Source: Methylobacterium sp. E-045
GTDB taxonomy: Bacteria; Pseudomonadota; Alphaproteobacteria; Rhizobiales; Beijerinckiaceae
NCBI RefSeq assembly: GCF_022829685.1
Contig: NZ_JAKSYE010000076.1
Span: 124,001-188,000 of the forward strand
Reading direction: 5' to 3'
DNA length: 64,000 bases
Below the pieces are notes generated by a model, which ran no database searches, had not been told where the DNA came from, and worked only from the letters and a program-made list of their open reading frames with translations. This document shows, in pieces, positions 8,275-17,243 of the stretch. Both the position numbers and the translations under genes were made by a program. The first letter of the stretch is position 1; every line of letters begins with the position of its first letter.

Positions 8275-9255
8275 ATGAAACTGAAAAAGCTCGGCCGGAC
8301 CGGCCTCGACGTGTCGCCGCTCTGCCTCGGCTGCATGACCTACGGCATTCCCGAGCGCGGCCCCCATCCCTGGACCCTGCGCGAGGAGGAGAGCCGCCCG
8401 CTCATCCGGCAGGCGATCGAGCTCGGCATCAACTTCTTCGATACGGCGAACTACTATTCCGACGGCACCAGCGAGGAGATCCTCGGGCGCGCCCTCAAGG
8501 ATTTCGCCGACCGCGATTCCATCGTGCTGGCCACAAAGTGCTACTACCCCCTGAAGGACCAGCCCAATGCCGGCGGTCTCTCGCGCAAGGCGATCTTCGC
8601 CTCCATCGATGCCAGCCTGAAGCGCCTCGGCACCGACCATGTGGATCTGTTCCAGATCCACCGCTGGGATTACGGCACACCCATCGAGGTGACGATGGAG
8701 GCCCTCCACGACGTGGTGAAGGCCGGAAAGGCCCGCACGATCGGCGCGTCCTCCATGTACGCCTGGCAATTCGCCAAGGCCCTGTTCACCGCCGATCTGC
8801 ATGGTTGGACGCGGTTCGCGACGATGCAGGACCATTACAACCTCCTCCACCGCGAGGAGGAGCGCGAGATGCTGCCGCTCTGCGCCGACCAGGGCATCGG
8901 CGTCCTGCCCTGGAGCCCCCTGGCGCGCGGGCGCCTGACCCGCGACTGGGACGAGGGCAGCGCCCGCCAGGATTCCGACGAGGTCGGCAAGCGCCTCTAT
9001 GCCTCCGCCGAGGCGGCGGACCGGGCTATCGTCGCCAAGGTGGCGGAGATCGCCCAGGCGCGGGGCGTGTCGCGGGCGCAGGTAGCCCTGGCCTGGGTCG
9101 TCCAGAAGCCGATCGTTACCGCGCCGATCATCGGGGCGTCGAAACCCACCCATCTCACCGATGCCGTGGCGGCCCTCGACCTGGCCCTGGATGCCGACGA
9201 GATCTCCGCCCTCGAAGCGCTCTACACCCCGCATCCCGTCGTCGGCTTCCAGTAA
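8275..9255 (+). CDS. Aldo/keto reductase
   Basis: A 326-residue NADPH-dependent oxidoreductase with a TIM-barrel fold. The catalytic tetrad is complete: Asp56 and Tyr61 in FFDTANYYSD, Lys88 in LATKCYY and His129 in QIHRWD. The C-terminal cofactor-binding segment is IIGASKPTHLTDAV. It is closest to the YajO/Tas-like group acting on sugar or aliphatic aldehydes and ketones; the physiological substrate is not evident. It is followed after 12 bases by the SixA-like gene, probably in one transcript. Confidence 0.93.
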   Translation: MKLKKLGRTGLDVSPLCLGCMTYGIPERGPHPWTLREEESRPLIRQAIELGINFFDTANYYSDGTSEEILGRALKDFADRDSIVLATKCYYPLKDQPNAGGLSRKAIFASIDASLKRLGTDHVDLFQIHRWDYGTPIEVTMEALHDVVKAGKARTIGASSMYAWQFAKALFTADLHGWTRFATMQDHYNLLHREEEREMLPLCADQGIGVLPWSPLARGRLTRDWDEGSARQDSDEVGKRLYASAEAADRAIVAKVAEIAQARGVSRAQVALAWVVQKPIVTAPIIGASKPTHLTDAVAALDLALDADEISALEALYTPHPVVGFQ

Positions 9256-9267
9256 GGTCCATCGCCC

Positions 9268-9792
9268 ATGCGCCGCCTGATGCTCCTGCGCCACGCCAAG
9301 TCCGACCGTTCGCCGGGGGTGCGCGATATCGACCGTCCTCTGAATCCACGGGGCTTCAAGGCCGCGCCGCAGATGGGGGCCTATCTCGCGGAGCATGACC
9401 TCGTGCCCCGGAAGGTCGTGGTCTCGCCCTCCCTCAGGACGCGGTCGACCTGGGAGGGCATGTCCGCCGCCCTCGGCGACCCCGAGGCCGAGATCGTCGA
9501 CGCGATCTACGAGGCGCCGGACAGCGCCCTGCTCAAGGTCATCCGCGCGACGCCCGCCGATGTCCGGACCCTGCTCATGATCGGGCACAATCCCGGCCTC
9601 CAGGACCTCGCCCTCGACCTCGTGGGTGACGGTCCGCGGGAGGCGAGGGCGCGGCTCTCCGTGGAGTTCCCGACCGCGGCGCTCGCCGTGATCGACATCG
9701 AGGGCGAGGCCTGGACGGAGTTTCGTCCCGGCAAGGGCCGGCTCGAACGGTTCGTGACGCCAAAGGGCCTCGACCGCGACGAGGCCGCCTGA
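9268..9792 (+). CDS. SixA-type phosphohistidine phosphatase
   Basis: A 174-residue member of the histidine phosphatase superfamily. It has the phospho-accepting His9 in LLRHAKS, the following Arg in PSLRTRSTW, and the second His107 in MIGHNPGL. SixA-like enzymes remove phosphate from histidine of phosphotransfer proteins, though many alphaproteobacterial relatives have untested substrates. No signal peptide is present, so it is cytoplasmic. It is probably co-transcribed with the aldo/keto reductase gene. Confidence 0.88.
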   Translation: MRRLMLLRHAKSDRSPGVRDIDRPLNPRGFKAAPQMGAYLAEHDLVPRKVVVSPSLRTRSTWEGMSAALGDPEAEIVDAIYEAPDSALLKVIRATPADVRTLLMIGHNPGLQDLALDLVGDGPREARARLSVEFPTAALAVIDIEGEAWTEFRPGKGRLERFVTPKGLDRDEAA

Positions 9793-9865
9793 CGCGGTGC
9801 GGGGCGATTGAACGGATCGTCGGCTGGGCCGTTGCTCACCGCCATGGCCCGCCACCGCTGATCCC

Positions 9866-10972
9866 GTGTTCGTCACCACGCTCCTCGTCCTGACATCCCT
9901 GCTGCCGCGCGCGGATATCGGCCTCGACGCCGTGAGGACGGGCGTCGCCCGTGTGGAAACGGCTTTGACGATGGCCGCCGTCTCGCCGGACGCTCCCCGG
10001 TTCGTTCCCGAAGACCGGGCCGTATCGACGTGGCGGGCGGAAGCCGGGACGGCCCTGCGTCCCGTTTCGCTGGCCCTGGTGGCCCGCTACGCGCCGGTGC
10101 CGCCGGCTTTCGTCGCGCGCTGCGTCAAGCTCAACAATTACTGGTGCATCAAGAGCGCCCGCTGGCGGGGCGAGATCGGCAGCGATGCGGAGGGGCATAC
10201 CGGGTTCGCCACCGCCGGCGACGGCGCCGACGCGGCGGCCCTCCTGCTGCGGCGCTACTACCGGGAGTTCGGCCGCCGCAACGCCCTGTCCATCGTGCGC
10301 CGTTGGGCGCCGGCGGAATGCTCCGTTTCGGGCGCCGGGGGGGCGGGCGGAAAGGTCGCCAGCGGTCTCGCGCCCCTCGGTCTCGGCAAGACCCTGCGGG
10401 CCCGCTACCTCGCCCGCCATGCGCGGGGAGGCGCGCGAAAGCCGCGCATGGTCGCGCGGGGCGGACCCCTGCGGGTCCAGCCCTGGTCCCCGCTGGCGAG
10501 GATGGCGGGCCGGCCCAAACCCAGACCCATCCGCGTCGCGGGGGCGGCCGAGACCATCGGCCGGCCCGCGATCACGGCGATCATCGCGAGCCCGTCCGAT
10601 ACCCCGGCGGCATCGCCGTCCTCCCGGCTGGCGGACCGGTTCGCTGCGGAATCCGCGGCTCTGCCCGCCCTCGCGGCCGGGATGCCGGGCCTGCGGCTCC
10701 AGGATCTCGCGGCACCGGCGCCGCTCTGCGGCAACGACGAGGTCCGGATCCGCAACTACGCCACCCGCATTGCCGCCAGTGTCGGCCTCAGGATCGAGGA
10801 CGATCTGGCGCTGTTCGATGCGGAGGGCCGGCCCTCGCCCCGTCTCGCCCCGGTGATGCTCGCCATGTCGGCGGTGGAACTCGGCGCGTTGCGGGCGGGG
10901 CCGGATCTGGTCGAGGCGGCCATTGCCCGGCTCGTCGCCGCCCGCGTCGATCCCGTCGCGATGGACCGATGA
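9866..10972 (+). CDS. Secreted or anchored protein of unknown function
   Basis: A 368-residue protein starting at GTG with a short hydrophobic N-terminus (FVTTLLVLTSLL) that may be a signal peptide or anchor. Residues about 72-155 form a conserved-looking block with CVKLNNYWCIKSARW, EGHTGFA, a Leu/Arg-rich helix and RRWAPAEC, including three Cys. After a Pro/Arg-rich linker the C-terminal part has CGNDEVRIRNYATRIA. Similar proteins of unknown function occur in related alphaproteobacteria, to my knowledge without an assigned role. It lies 95 bases before ycjX and could be co-transcribed with it. Confidence 0.72.
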   Translation: MFVTTLLVLTSLLPRADIGLDAVRTGVARVETALTMAAVSPDAPRFVPEDRAVSTWRAEAGTALRPVSLALVARYAPVPPAFVARCVKLNNYWCIKSARWRGEIGSDAEGHTGFATAGDGADAAALLLRRYYREFGRRNALSIVRRWAPAECSVSGAGGAGGKVASGLAPLGLGKTLRARYLARHARGGARKPRMVARGGPLRVQPWSPLARMAGRPKPRPIRVAGAAETIGRPAITAIIASPSDTPAASPSSRLADRFAAESAALPALAAGMPGLRLQDLAAPAPLCGNDEVRIRNYATRIAASVGLRIEDDLALFDAEGRPSPRLAPVMLAMSAVELGALRAGPDLVEAAIARLVAARVDPVAMDR

Positions 10973-11067
10973 CGCGTCCGGTTCTTGCGTTCGTCTGAGA
11001 CGCGCGCCACCTCACCCCTGCATCCATCGCCCGTCCTCCCCCTCCGGCCACACGAGACCTTCGCTTC

Positions 11068-12507
11068 ATGATCAGCTTCGCCTCGCGCGCGGGCTCCGCG
11101 ATCCAGGCCTTCGCCGAGGCATCGAGCGATCTCCTGATCCAGCCGACCCTGAGGCTCGGCGTCACCGGTCTCGCGCGGTCGGGCAAGACGGTGTTCACAA
11201 CGGCGCTGATCCACCATCTCGTGGAGACCCACGCCCTGCCGGCCTTCGCCCCGGCGCATGAGGGACGGCTGCGCCGGGCCCGCCTCGTGCCGCAGCCGGA
11301 CGACGACGTGCCGCGCTTTCCCTACGAGGATCATTTCGCGGCCCTGACGGAGCAGCGCCTGTGGCCGCGCTCCACCGACCGGATCAGCCAGTTCCGCCTC
11401 GCCATCGAATACGAGCGCAAGGGCGGCTGGCGCTCGGGTCCGGGCACGCTGATGCTCGACGTGGTGGATTATCCCGGCGAATGGCTCCTCGACCTCGCCC
11501 TGATCGACCAGAGCTACGCGGACTGGTCCGCCGCCACCATCGCGGGCACCCGCCGCACGGGACGCGCCGCCATCGCCGCGCCCTGGCTGGCGGTGCTGAA
11601 GGACCTCGACCCGTCCGGCCCCCTCGACGAGGTCGTGGCCGAGCGCGCGAGCATCGCCTTCACCGCCTATCTCACCGCCCTGCGCGCCGGGCCGGAATCG
11701 GTGGCGACCACGCCGCCGGGCCGGTTCCTGATGCCCGGCGACCTTGCCGGATCGCCGGCCCTGACCTTCGCCCCCCTCGACGCCCTGCCGGAGACGATCT
11801 CGTCGGCCAGCCTCGCCGGGCTGATGGAGCGGCGCTTCGAGGCCTACAAGGCCAAGGTGGTGGAGCCGTTCTTCCGCAACCATTTCCAGCGGGTGGATCG
11901 CCAGATCGTCCTCGTGGACGTGCTCGCCGCCGTCGATGCCGGTCCGGCCGCCCTCGCCGAGCTGGAAGAGGCCCTCGACACGGTGCTGCTCAGTTTCCGG
12001 ATCGGCCGCAACACCATCCTGTCGCGCCTGTTCGCGCCGAGGGCGGACCGCATCATGTTCGCGGCCACCAAGGCGGACCACCTGCACCAGACCAGCCACG
12101 ACCGGCTGGAGGCCTTGCTGCGTCTCCTCGTCTCCCGCGCCATGCGCCGGACCGAGGCGGCCGGCGCCCGCGTCGGCACGGTGGCCCTGGCTTCGGTACG
12201 GGCCACGCGGGAAACCACGGTCCATGACGGCGGCATGACCCTGCGCGCGGTCTCGGGGACCCCCGAGGCGGGCGAGCATGTGGGCGACGAGGTCTTCGAC
12301 GGCCTGAGCGAGGCGGCGGTGTTCCCAGGCGAGCTGCCGTCCCGGCCCGAATCCGTGCTGGAGGGCGCGGTGCCCCCCGGCTCCCTCCGCTTTCCGCGCT
12401 TTCGTCCTCCGCTGATCCGGCCCGACGCCCATGGCCGCCCCGGCCACCTGCCGCAGATCCGCCTCGACCGGGCGATGCAGTTCCTCATCGGCGACAAGCT
12501 GACGTGA
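11068..12507 (+). CDS. ycjX: YcjX-family P-loop protein
   Basis: A 479-residue protein with a Walker A loop GLARSGKT at residues 34-41, then DVVDYPGEWLLDLALID as the G3-like region, as in YcjX/DUF463 proteins. The family consists of GTPase-like proteins of unresolved role, often made under envelope or heat stress and encoded together with ycjF. The gene is intact and of normal length. It is followed by a GC-rich palindrome and then the ycjF homologue on the same strand. Confidence 0.9.
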   Translation: MISFASRAGSAIQAFAEASSDLLIQPTLRLGVTGLARSGKTVFTTALIHHLVETHALPAFAPAHEGRLRRARLVPQPDDDVPRFPYEDHFAALTEQRLWPRSTDRISQFRLAIEYERKGGWRSGPGTLMLDVVDYPGEWLLDLALIDQSYADWSAATIAGTRRTGRAAIAAPWLAVLKDLDPSGPLDEVVAERASIAFTAYLTALRAGPESVATTPPGRFLMPGDLAGSPALTFAPLDALPETISSASLAGLMERRFEAYKAKVVEPFFRNHFQRVDRQIVLVDVLAAVDAGPAALAELEEALDTVLLSFRIGRNTILSRLFAPRADRIMFAATKADHLHQTSHDRLEALLRLLVSRAMRRTEAAGARVGTVALASVRATRETTVHDGGMTLRAVSGTPEAGEHVGDEVFDGLSEAAVFPGELPSRPESVLEGAVPPGSLRFPRFRPPLIRPDAHGRPGHLPQIRLDRAMQFLIGDKLT

Positions 12508-12526
12508 GCGTCGGGCTGAGCGAGTC

Positions 12527-12554
12527 CCCCTCTCCCCGCAGGCGGGGAGAGGGG
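12527..12554. repeat. Perfect intergenic palindrome, 13-bp arms
   Basis: CCCCTCTCCCCGC and GCGGGGAGAGGGG are separated by two bases between ycjX and ycjF. The core resembles the C-run/G-run palindromes near 45.73-45.84 kb and 60.48 kb, so it is probably a dispersed repeat of this genome. It could also attenuate transcription into ycjF or stabilise the ycjX mRNA end. No U-run follows. Confidence 0.65.
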
Positions 12555-12598
12555 AGATCCACCGATCGATCCGTTGTGTCATCACCAAAGGTCCGCCC

Positions 12599-13630
12599 AT
12601 GACCTCTCCGAACCGTCCCCGCGCCTTCCGCATCCCCGCCGCCGAACCGGCCGAGGGCCCGGAGGGCGTCGGTCCGCTGCCGGCCCCGCCGAACGCGGTG
12701 AGGATCGTCGAAGAGCCGTTCGAGATCGTCGAGGCGGCGGACGGTACCGCCGTGCCGGTGGCGCCGAAATCGCGGGCGCCGTGGCTGTCGGTGCTGATGC
12801 TGGCGCTGAGTGGCCTCGTTTCCCTAGGAATTGGCCTGTCCCTGGAGCGGATGATCGCCGATCTGTTCTCGGCCGCCCCCTGGCTCGGCGGGGTCGCCCT
12901 GGCCCTGCTCGCGATCGCAGGGATCGCCTTCCTCGCTCTGGTGATGCGTGAACTCGCCGGAATCTGGCGCGAGCGCCGGATCGAGACGCTGCGGGCGAAA
13001 GCCGTCGAGGCCATCGCCACGCGGGATCATACCGGTGCGCAGGCGGTGGTCGCCGAACTCTCCACCCTCTACGCCACCCGGACCGGGCTCGCGGCCGGGC
13101 GCCAGCGCCTGGCTGCCTTGGGCGAGACGATCCTCGACGTGGACGACCGGATCGGGCTCGCCGAGCACGAACTGCTCGAACCCCTCGACCGGCAGGCCCG
13201 CAACGCCATCGCCTCGGCCGCCAAGCAGGTCTCGGCGGTGACGGCGCTCAGCCCGCGCGCCATCGTCGACGTGGCCTTCGTGGTCTTCGCCGCCATGCGC
13301 CTCCTGCGCCAGATCGCGACGATCTATGGCGGGCGGCCGGGCTTCCTCGGGTTCCTACGTCTGGCCCGCTCTGCCTTCGCGCATCTGACGGTCACCGGCG
13401 GGATGGCGGTGGGCGAGAGCATGATCCAGCAGGTGCTCGGCCTCGGCATCGCCGCGCGGGTCTCGGCGAAGCTCGGCGAGGGCGTCCTCAACGGCCTGAT
13501 GACCGCCCGGTTCGGCCTCGCCGCCCTGGCGGTCTGTCGCCCGCTCCCCTTCGTCAGGGAGGAGCCGCCGCGCCTCTCGGACGTGGCCGGGGAGCTGTTG
13601 AAGCCGATGGGCGGGGCCGACAAGGAGTGA
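12599..13630 (+). CDS. ycjF: YcjF-family (TIGR01620) inner-membrane protein
   Basis: A 343-residue protein. After a polar N-terminus of about 60 residues come two membrane spans (WLSVLMLALSGLVSLGIGL and LGGVALALLAIAGIAFLAL). These are followed by a helical cytoplasmic or periplasmic domain with RHE-like and GRPGFLGFLRLAR motifs, and further hydrophobic segments near the C-terminus. The gene order after ycjX matches the conserved pair; YcjF is thought to be the membrane partner. The ATG at 12599 follows AAAGG. It is convergent with the hydrolase gene, one base after its own stop. Confidence 0.87.
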   Translation: MTSPNRPRAFRIPAAEPAEGPEGVGPLPAPPNAVRIVEEPFEIVEAADGTAVPVAPKSRAPWLSVLMLALSGLVSLGIGLSLERMIADLFSAAPWLGGVALALLAIAGIAFLALVMRELAGIWRERRIETLRAKAVEAIATRDHTGAQAVVAELSTLYATRTGLAAGRQRLAALGETILDVDDRIGLAEHELLEPLDRQARNAIASAAKQVSAVTALSPRAIVDVAFVVFAAMRLLRQIATIYGGRPGFLGFLRLARSAFAHLTVTGGMAVGESMIQQVLGLGIAARVSAKLGEGVLNGLMTARFGLAALAVCRPLPFVREEPPRLSDVAGELLKPMGGADKE

Positions 13631-13631
13631 A

Positions 13632-14183
13632 TCAGAGCCCCTTCAGGAAGCCCGCCAGGCGCATCAGACCTTCCGGCCAGGGACCATGCCCGCTCGCCAC
13701 GTTGATGTGGCCGGATTCGCCGGCATCGACCAGGGCGGAGCCCCAGGCATAGGCGAAGTCCTCGGCCCGGTCGTAGGCGCAATAGGGGTCGTTGCGGCTC
13801 GCCACCAGCAACGAGGGGAAGGGCAGGGGATCGCGCGGCACCGGCGCGAAATCCGTGACGCTGGACGGCAGGTTCGGCGTGCGCTCCACGTCCGGGAACG
13901 CCACGAGGAGGGCGCCCCGCACCTTGCCCTCGGGAAAGGCCGGTGCCGCCTGCACGGAGGCGACCACGCCGAGGCTGTGGGCGATGAGCATCACGGGGCG
14001 CGTTGCCGCCTCCACCGCCTCGACGATGCGTGCGCGCCAGGAGGCGGCTTCCGGATGGTGCCAGTCGTCCTGCTCGACGATGCGGGCATTGGCCATGCGG
14101 GCGGCCCAGCCGGCCTGCCAATGACCGTCTTCCGAGCCTGCATAGCCGGGGAGGATGAGGATGTCGCAATCGGCGAGCTTCAT
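13632..14183 (-). CDS. RBBP9/YdeN-family serine hydrolase
   Basis: A 183-residue small alpha/beta hydrolase. The N-terminus ILILPGYAGSEDGHWQAGW and the nucleophile elbow AHSLGV (Ser near residue 80) are diagnostic for the RBBP9/YdeN family. A late Asp (SRNDPYCAYDRA) and His (SGHINVASGHG) complete the triad. Substrates are not known for most members. No signal peptide is seen. The gene stops one base from the end of ycjF on the other strand; it stands downstream of pxpC by about 40 bases and could belong to that transcript. Confidence 0.88.
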   Translation of the reverse strand: MKLADCDILILPGYAGSEDGHWQAGWAARMANARIVEQDDWHHPEAASWRARIVEAVEAATRPVMLIAHSLGVVASVQAAPAFPEGKVRGALLVAFPDVERTPNLPSSVTDFAPVPRDPLPFPSLLVASRNDPYCAYDRAEDFAYAWGSALVDAGESGHINVASGHGPWPEGLMRLAGFLKGL

Positions 14184-14224
14184 CCTGCCCGGATAGCGGC
14201 TCCCTCACGCGGCGTCGAGACGGA

Positions 14225-15250
14225 TCAGGGGGATTCGCGCAGGGCGTCGACGGCCTGCCCGGCGAGGTTGGCGCCGAAAAGCCGCTCGACATCGATCCCG
14301 GCGAGGGGACGCAGGCGGCCCGGCAGGTCGGCCACGGCGCGCCGCCGTTCGAGAGCGGCCTCTCGCGCCGCCGCCAGGGTCACGGCCTCGAACCGGATCG
14401 GATCGCCGGGGCGGCGCTGGGCGAGGCGGCGCAGATCGGCCGAGATCACCGTGGCGATCTTCGGATAGCCCCCCGTGGTCTGCCGGTCCGCCATCAGCAC
14501 GATGGGACGGCCGTTGCCCGGCACCTGGATCGAGCCGGCCACGGTGGCGTCGGAGACGATGTTGTAGCCGCCTGCGCCATGGGCGATGGCGGGGCCGTCG
14601 AGCTGGTATCCCATCCGGTCGGCGCGGTGCGACACGGTGAAGGTCGAGCCCAGCAGCGTGTCGATCCCGGCTTTGGTGAAGCTGTCCGCCTGCGGACCGA
14701 GCATAATGCGGATCGGCGCGTCGCGGTCGAGGGGCACGGCATCGACCGTCCGGTCGTCCGGTGCGGCGTGCTCCGTCGCCGGGAAGGCCAGAGTGTCGCC
14801 GGCCTGGAAGGTCCGGCCGTCGATCCCCCCGATGCCGGCGCGGAGATGGAGGGAGATGCTGCCGAGCAGGGGGCGCGCCTCGAACCCGCCGGCCACGGCG
14901 AGGTAGACGAACGTCCCCTCCCGCGGCGGGTCGATCACCAGTTCGGCGCCCTCCGCCAGGGTGACGGTGCGATGGCCCGCGATCGGCGCGCCGTCGAGAC
15001 GGAGCGTGCAGGGCGCGCCGGCGCAGGCGAACCGTCCCCGTCCCGCCTCCACGACCAGGCGGCCGCCGCCGAGGCCGAATTCGAGGACCGGCGCCTCCAC
15101 GGCATTGCCCACCAGCACGTTGGCGGTCGCCATGGCGAGGGGGTCCATGGCGCCCGAGCCGGAGAGGCCGTAGCGCTGGTAGCCCCGTCGTCCGCCATCC
15201 TGCAGGCTGAGCGCGCTGTGGCATCGCGTGAGGGCGAGGCGGCCGGTCAC
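14225..15250 (-). CDS. pxpC: 5-oxoprolinase subunit PxpC (biotin-dependent carboxyltransferase family)
   Basis: A 341-residue KipA/PxpC-type protein starting at GTG (15248-15250). Recognisable parts are SLQDGGRRGYQRYGLSGSGAMD near the N-terminus and GPQADSFTKAG and ADRQTTGGYPKIATV later. With PxpB and PxpA it hydrolyses 5-oxoproline to glutamate using ATP, clearing a damage product of glutamine and glutamate. The start overlaps the pxpB stop as GTGA. PxpA (LamB/YcsF) is not in this window next to it, so the third subunit must be elsewhere or this pair has another partner. Confidence 0.9.
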   Translation of the reverse strand: MTGRLALTRCHSALSLQDGGRRGYQRYGLSGSGAMDPLAMATANVLVGNAVEAPVLEFGLGGGRLVVEAGRGRFACAGAPCTLRLDGAPIAGHRTVTLAEGAELVIDPPREGTFVYLAVAGGFEARPLLGSISLHLRAGIGGIDGRTFQAGDTLAFPATEHAAPDDRTVDAVPLDRDAPIRIMLGPQADSFTKAGIDTLLGSTFTVSHRADRMGYQLDGPAIAHGAGGYNIVSDATVAGSIQVPGNGRPIVLMADRQTTGGYPKIATVISADLRRLAQRRPGDPIRFEAVTLAAAREAALERRRAVADLPGRLRPLAGIDVERLFGANLAGQAVDALRESP

Positions 15251-15984
15251 GAGGCGATCTCGCCGTCGACGATGCGCTCCCCGGCCTGCGCCGCCCGGTC
15301 GAGTTCGTCCCATCGCTCCGGTTCGATGGGGAGGAAGCGGATCGCGTCGCCGGGCTCGAACAGGAAGACCGGATCGCGCCCCGGCAGGAACGAGCGCACG
15401 GGGGTGCGCCCCAGGAGGTGCCATCCGCTGGGGGCGGCGATGCTCGCCACCAGCGCCTGGACGCCGCCGATGGAGATGGTCCCGGCCGGCGTCACCGGCC
15501 TCGGACTGTCCCGGCGCGACAAGGCGAGGCTCGGGTCGAGCCCGGAGAGATAGGCGTAGCCGGGGAGGAACCCGTTCATGGCCACGCGATACTCGGGGGC
15601 CGCGTGCCGGGACACGATGTCGTCGGGGGTCGTCCCGTGATGGGCGGCGACATCCGCGAGATCGATGCCGAAGGCCCCGCCATACACCACGGGAATGCGC
15701 CAGAGCCGGCGCGGCGCCGTCTTGGCGGGGACCGGACCGACGAGGGCGAGGAGAGCCGATTCGATCTCGCCGGGCTCGACCGCGCAGGGATCGAGGTGAA
15801 CGGTGAGCGACCGGTAGGTGGGGACGCTCTCGATGAGCCCCGGAATGCCAGCTTCCCGCACGGCACGATCGAGGGCGAGGACCAGGGCGGTGGCGTCGGG
15901 GTCGATCCTCTCACCGAACTCGACGGTGATCGCGGTGTCGCCGCACCAGAGCAGGCGGGGCTGAGGGGCTGCCACGGGTCGCAA
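15247..15984 (-). CDS. pxpB: 5-oxoprolinase subunit PxpB (KipI family)
   Basis: A 245-residue protein. The N-terminal domain opens with LLWCGDTAITVEFGERID. The cyclophilin-like C-terminal part has VAMNGFLPGYAYLSGLD, RPVTPAGTISIGG and SGWHLLGRTP, all typical for KipI/PxpB. The longest reading uses a TTG at 15984; a GTG nine bases further in (15975) is an equally possible start. It is the first gene of the pxpBC pair on the minus strand and ends in an overlap with pxpC. Confidence 0.9.
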   Translation of the reverse strand: MRPVAAPQPRLLWCGDTAITVEFGERIDPDATALVLALDRAVREAGIPGLIESVPTYRSLTVHLDPCAVEPGEIESALLALVGPVPAKTAPRRLWRIPVVYGGAFGIDLADVAAHHGTTPDDIVSRHAAPEYRVAMNGFLPGYAYLSGLDPSLALSRRDSPRPVTPAGTISIGGVQALVASIAAPSGWHLLGRTPVRSFLPGRDPVFLFEPGDAIRFLPIEPERWDELDRAAQAGERIVDGEIAS

Positions 15985-16023
15985 GGTCTCGCTCGTCGGA
16001 TCGTCGCTCCAGTCGGAACACGA

Positions 16024-16051
16024 AGGGGCGGCGCTGTCGAGCGCCGCCCCT
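16024..16051 (-). terminator. Rho-independent-like terminator of the stress operon
   Basis: A perfect 12-bp stem (GGGGCGGCGCT / AGCGCCGCCCC plus an A-T pair) with a GTCG loop lies 33 bases after the stop of the gene at 16084-16773. On the minus strand it is followed by TTCGTGTT rather than a long U-run, so it could be partly dependent on other factors. It may also insulate pxpB from the operon. Confidence 0.7.
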
Positions 16052-16083
16052 GTGTCATCATTGAACGCGTCGGGTAATCGGCG

Positions 16084-16773
16084 TCAGTGCGTCCGCACCG
16101 GGGCCACGTCGGGCTTCCGGAACGGCTCGGCGCCGCCTTGCGTCGCGGCATTGAGATTCTCGGGGTCGAGGGCACTCTCCACGAACTCGCGGCCGCGGTC
16201 GGCGAAGTCGCGGGCGTAGCGGATGCCCTGGTCCTTCACCTCGTCGGCCCAAGGACCCACCGTCTCGTCCTCGCGGCGCGTCCTCGGCAGGAGGGCGCCG
16301 AGGAGCAGCCCGGCCGCGAGGCCGACCACGCCCACGAGAAGCGGGTTCTGCGTGACGAACTGCTCGACATTGGTCTTGCCGCGGTCGAGGCGCTGGCCGC
16401 CGCGCTCGGCGAACTCGCCGATGCTGCGGCGGGTGGACCGATGGGTGTCCGACGCCCAGTCGCGGGCGTCGTCGTAGGTCTCGGACGCGCGGTCGATCAG
16501 CGACTCCGCCTTGTCCTTCACGGTGTCCCGCGCGTCGAGCGCGGCGGCCTTGGCGCGGTCGGCATAGCCCTCGGCCTTGGCCTGGGCGTCGTCGGCGAGG
16601 TCGCCGGCCTGATCGCGGATATGTCCCGCCGTCGCCCGCGTCTCGGTGCGGGCCCGCTCGGAGATGTCGTGGAGCGAACGGCTGGTCTCGTCACCATGGG
16701 GGAGGCCGGCGGCGAGGGCGATGTCGTCGGGAAGCGAGCTCTTGGGCTCACCCGGAATGCTGCTATGACTCAT
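16084..16773 (-). CDS. Membrane-anchored YqjD/ElaB-like stress protein
   Basis: A 229-residue protein starting at MSHSSIPGEPKS with AGGAG upstream. The middle is a long Ala/Asp/Lys/Arg-rich amphipathic helix (DARDTVKDKAESLIDRAS). It is followed by NPLLVGVVGLAAGLLLGALL, a single membrane span of the kind seen in YqjD/ElaB/DUF883 ribosome-associated membrane proteins, and a charged tail. Last gene of a four-gene operon whose other members are also small membrane proteins. A role in the envelope under stress is inferred from the EcfG-like promoter and the otsA neighbour. Confidence 0.8.
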   Translation of the reverse strand: MSHSSIPGEPKSSLPDDIALAAGLPHGDETSRSLHDISERARTETRATAGHIRDQAGDLADDAQAKAEGYADRAKAAALDARDTVKDKAESLIDRASETYDDARDWASDTHRSTRRSIGEFAERGGQRLDRGKTNVEQFVTQNPLLVGVVGLAAGLLLGALLPRTRREDETVGPWADEVKDQGIRYARDFADRGREFVESALDPENLNAATQGGAEPFRKPDVAPVRTH

Positions 16774-16853
16774 GGAGGCGACTCCTGTCGGATGGGAAGG
16801 GGGCAGCGATGCCGCTGCCGGGTCTGTCAGGTCTGGATCGGCCGTATGCAGGC

Positions 16854-17243
16854 TCAAATCTGGGTTTCCTCCGCCAGTTCCTTCACGGGCTGGCGGGTCG
16901 GCTGGTCGGGATCGTAGACCTTGGCCGCCGCGCCCGGCGTCACCGGCAGCGCACCGTTGGGATCGATGATGGGACGCTTCGTCAGCGTCTGCCGATCCTT
17001 GCCCGTGCGATGCAGCAGCCAGCCGATGCCGGCCGCGATGAGAAGGACGGGGACCGGATTGCGGCGGATCGCATCGAGGGCCCCATCATAGGCCCCGCTC
17101 AGCGGGGTGCGGCGGACATTGCCCAGCATGTCGTCGACGATGCTCGGGACGGAGAGCCGGTCCTGAATGCGGTCGATGGTCTGGTCGAGGCGGGCACGGC
17201 TCGCCTCGATGTCCTTCTCGAGGTCGTTCAACGATTCACTCAT
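16854..17243 (-). CDS. DUF3618 membrane protein
   Basis: A 129-residue protein. The N-terminal helix LNDLEKDIEASRARLDQTID is the DUF3618 signature. It is followed by a linker, a single membrane span (NPVPVLLIAAGIGWLLHR) and a Pro-rich cytoplasmic tail. Function is unknown; these genes travel with holin-like and YqjD-like genes in alphaproteobacteria. Its start overlaps the stop of the preceding gene as ATGA. Confidence 0.87.
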   Translation of the reverse strand: MSESLNDLEKDIEASRARLDQTIDRIQDRLSVPSIVDDMLGNVRRTPLSGAYDGALDAIRRNPVPVLLIAAGIGWLLHRTGKDRQTLTKRPIIDPNGALPVTPGAAAKVYDPDQPTRQPVKELAEETQI

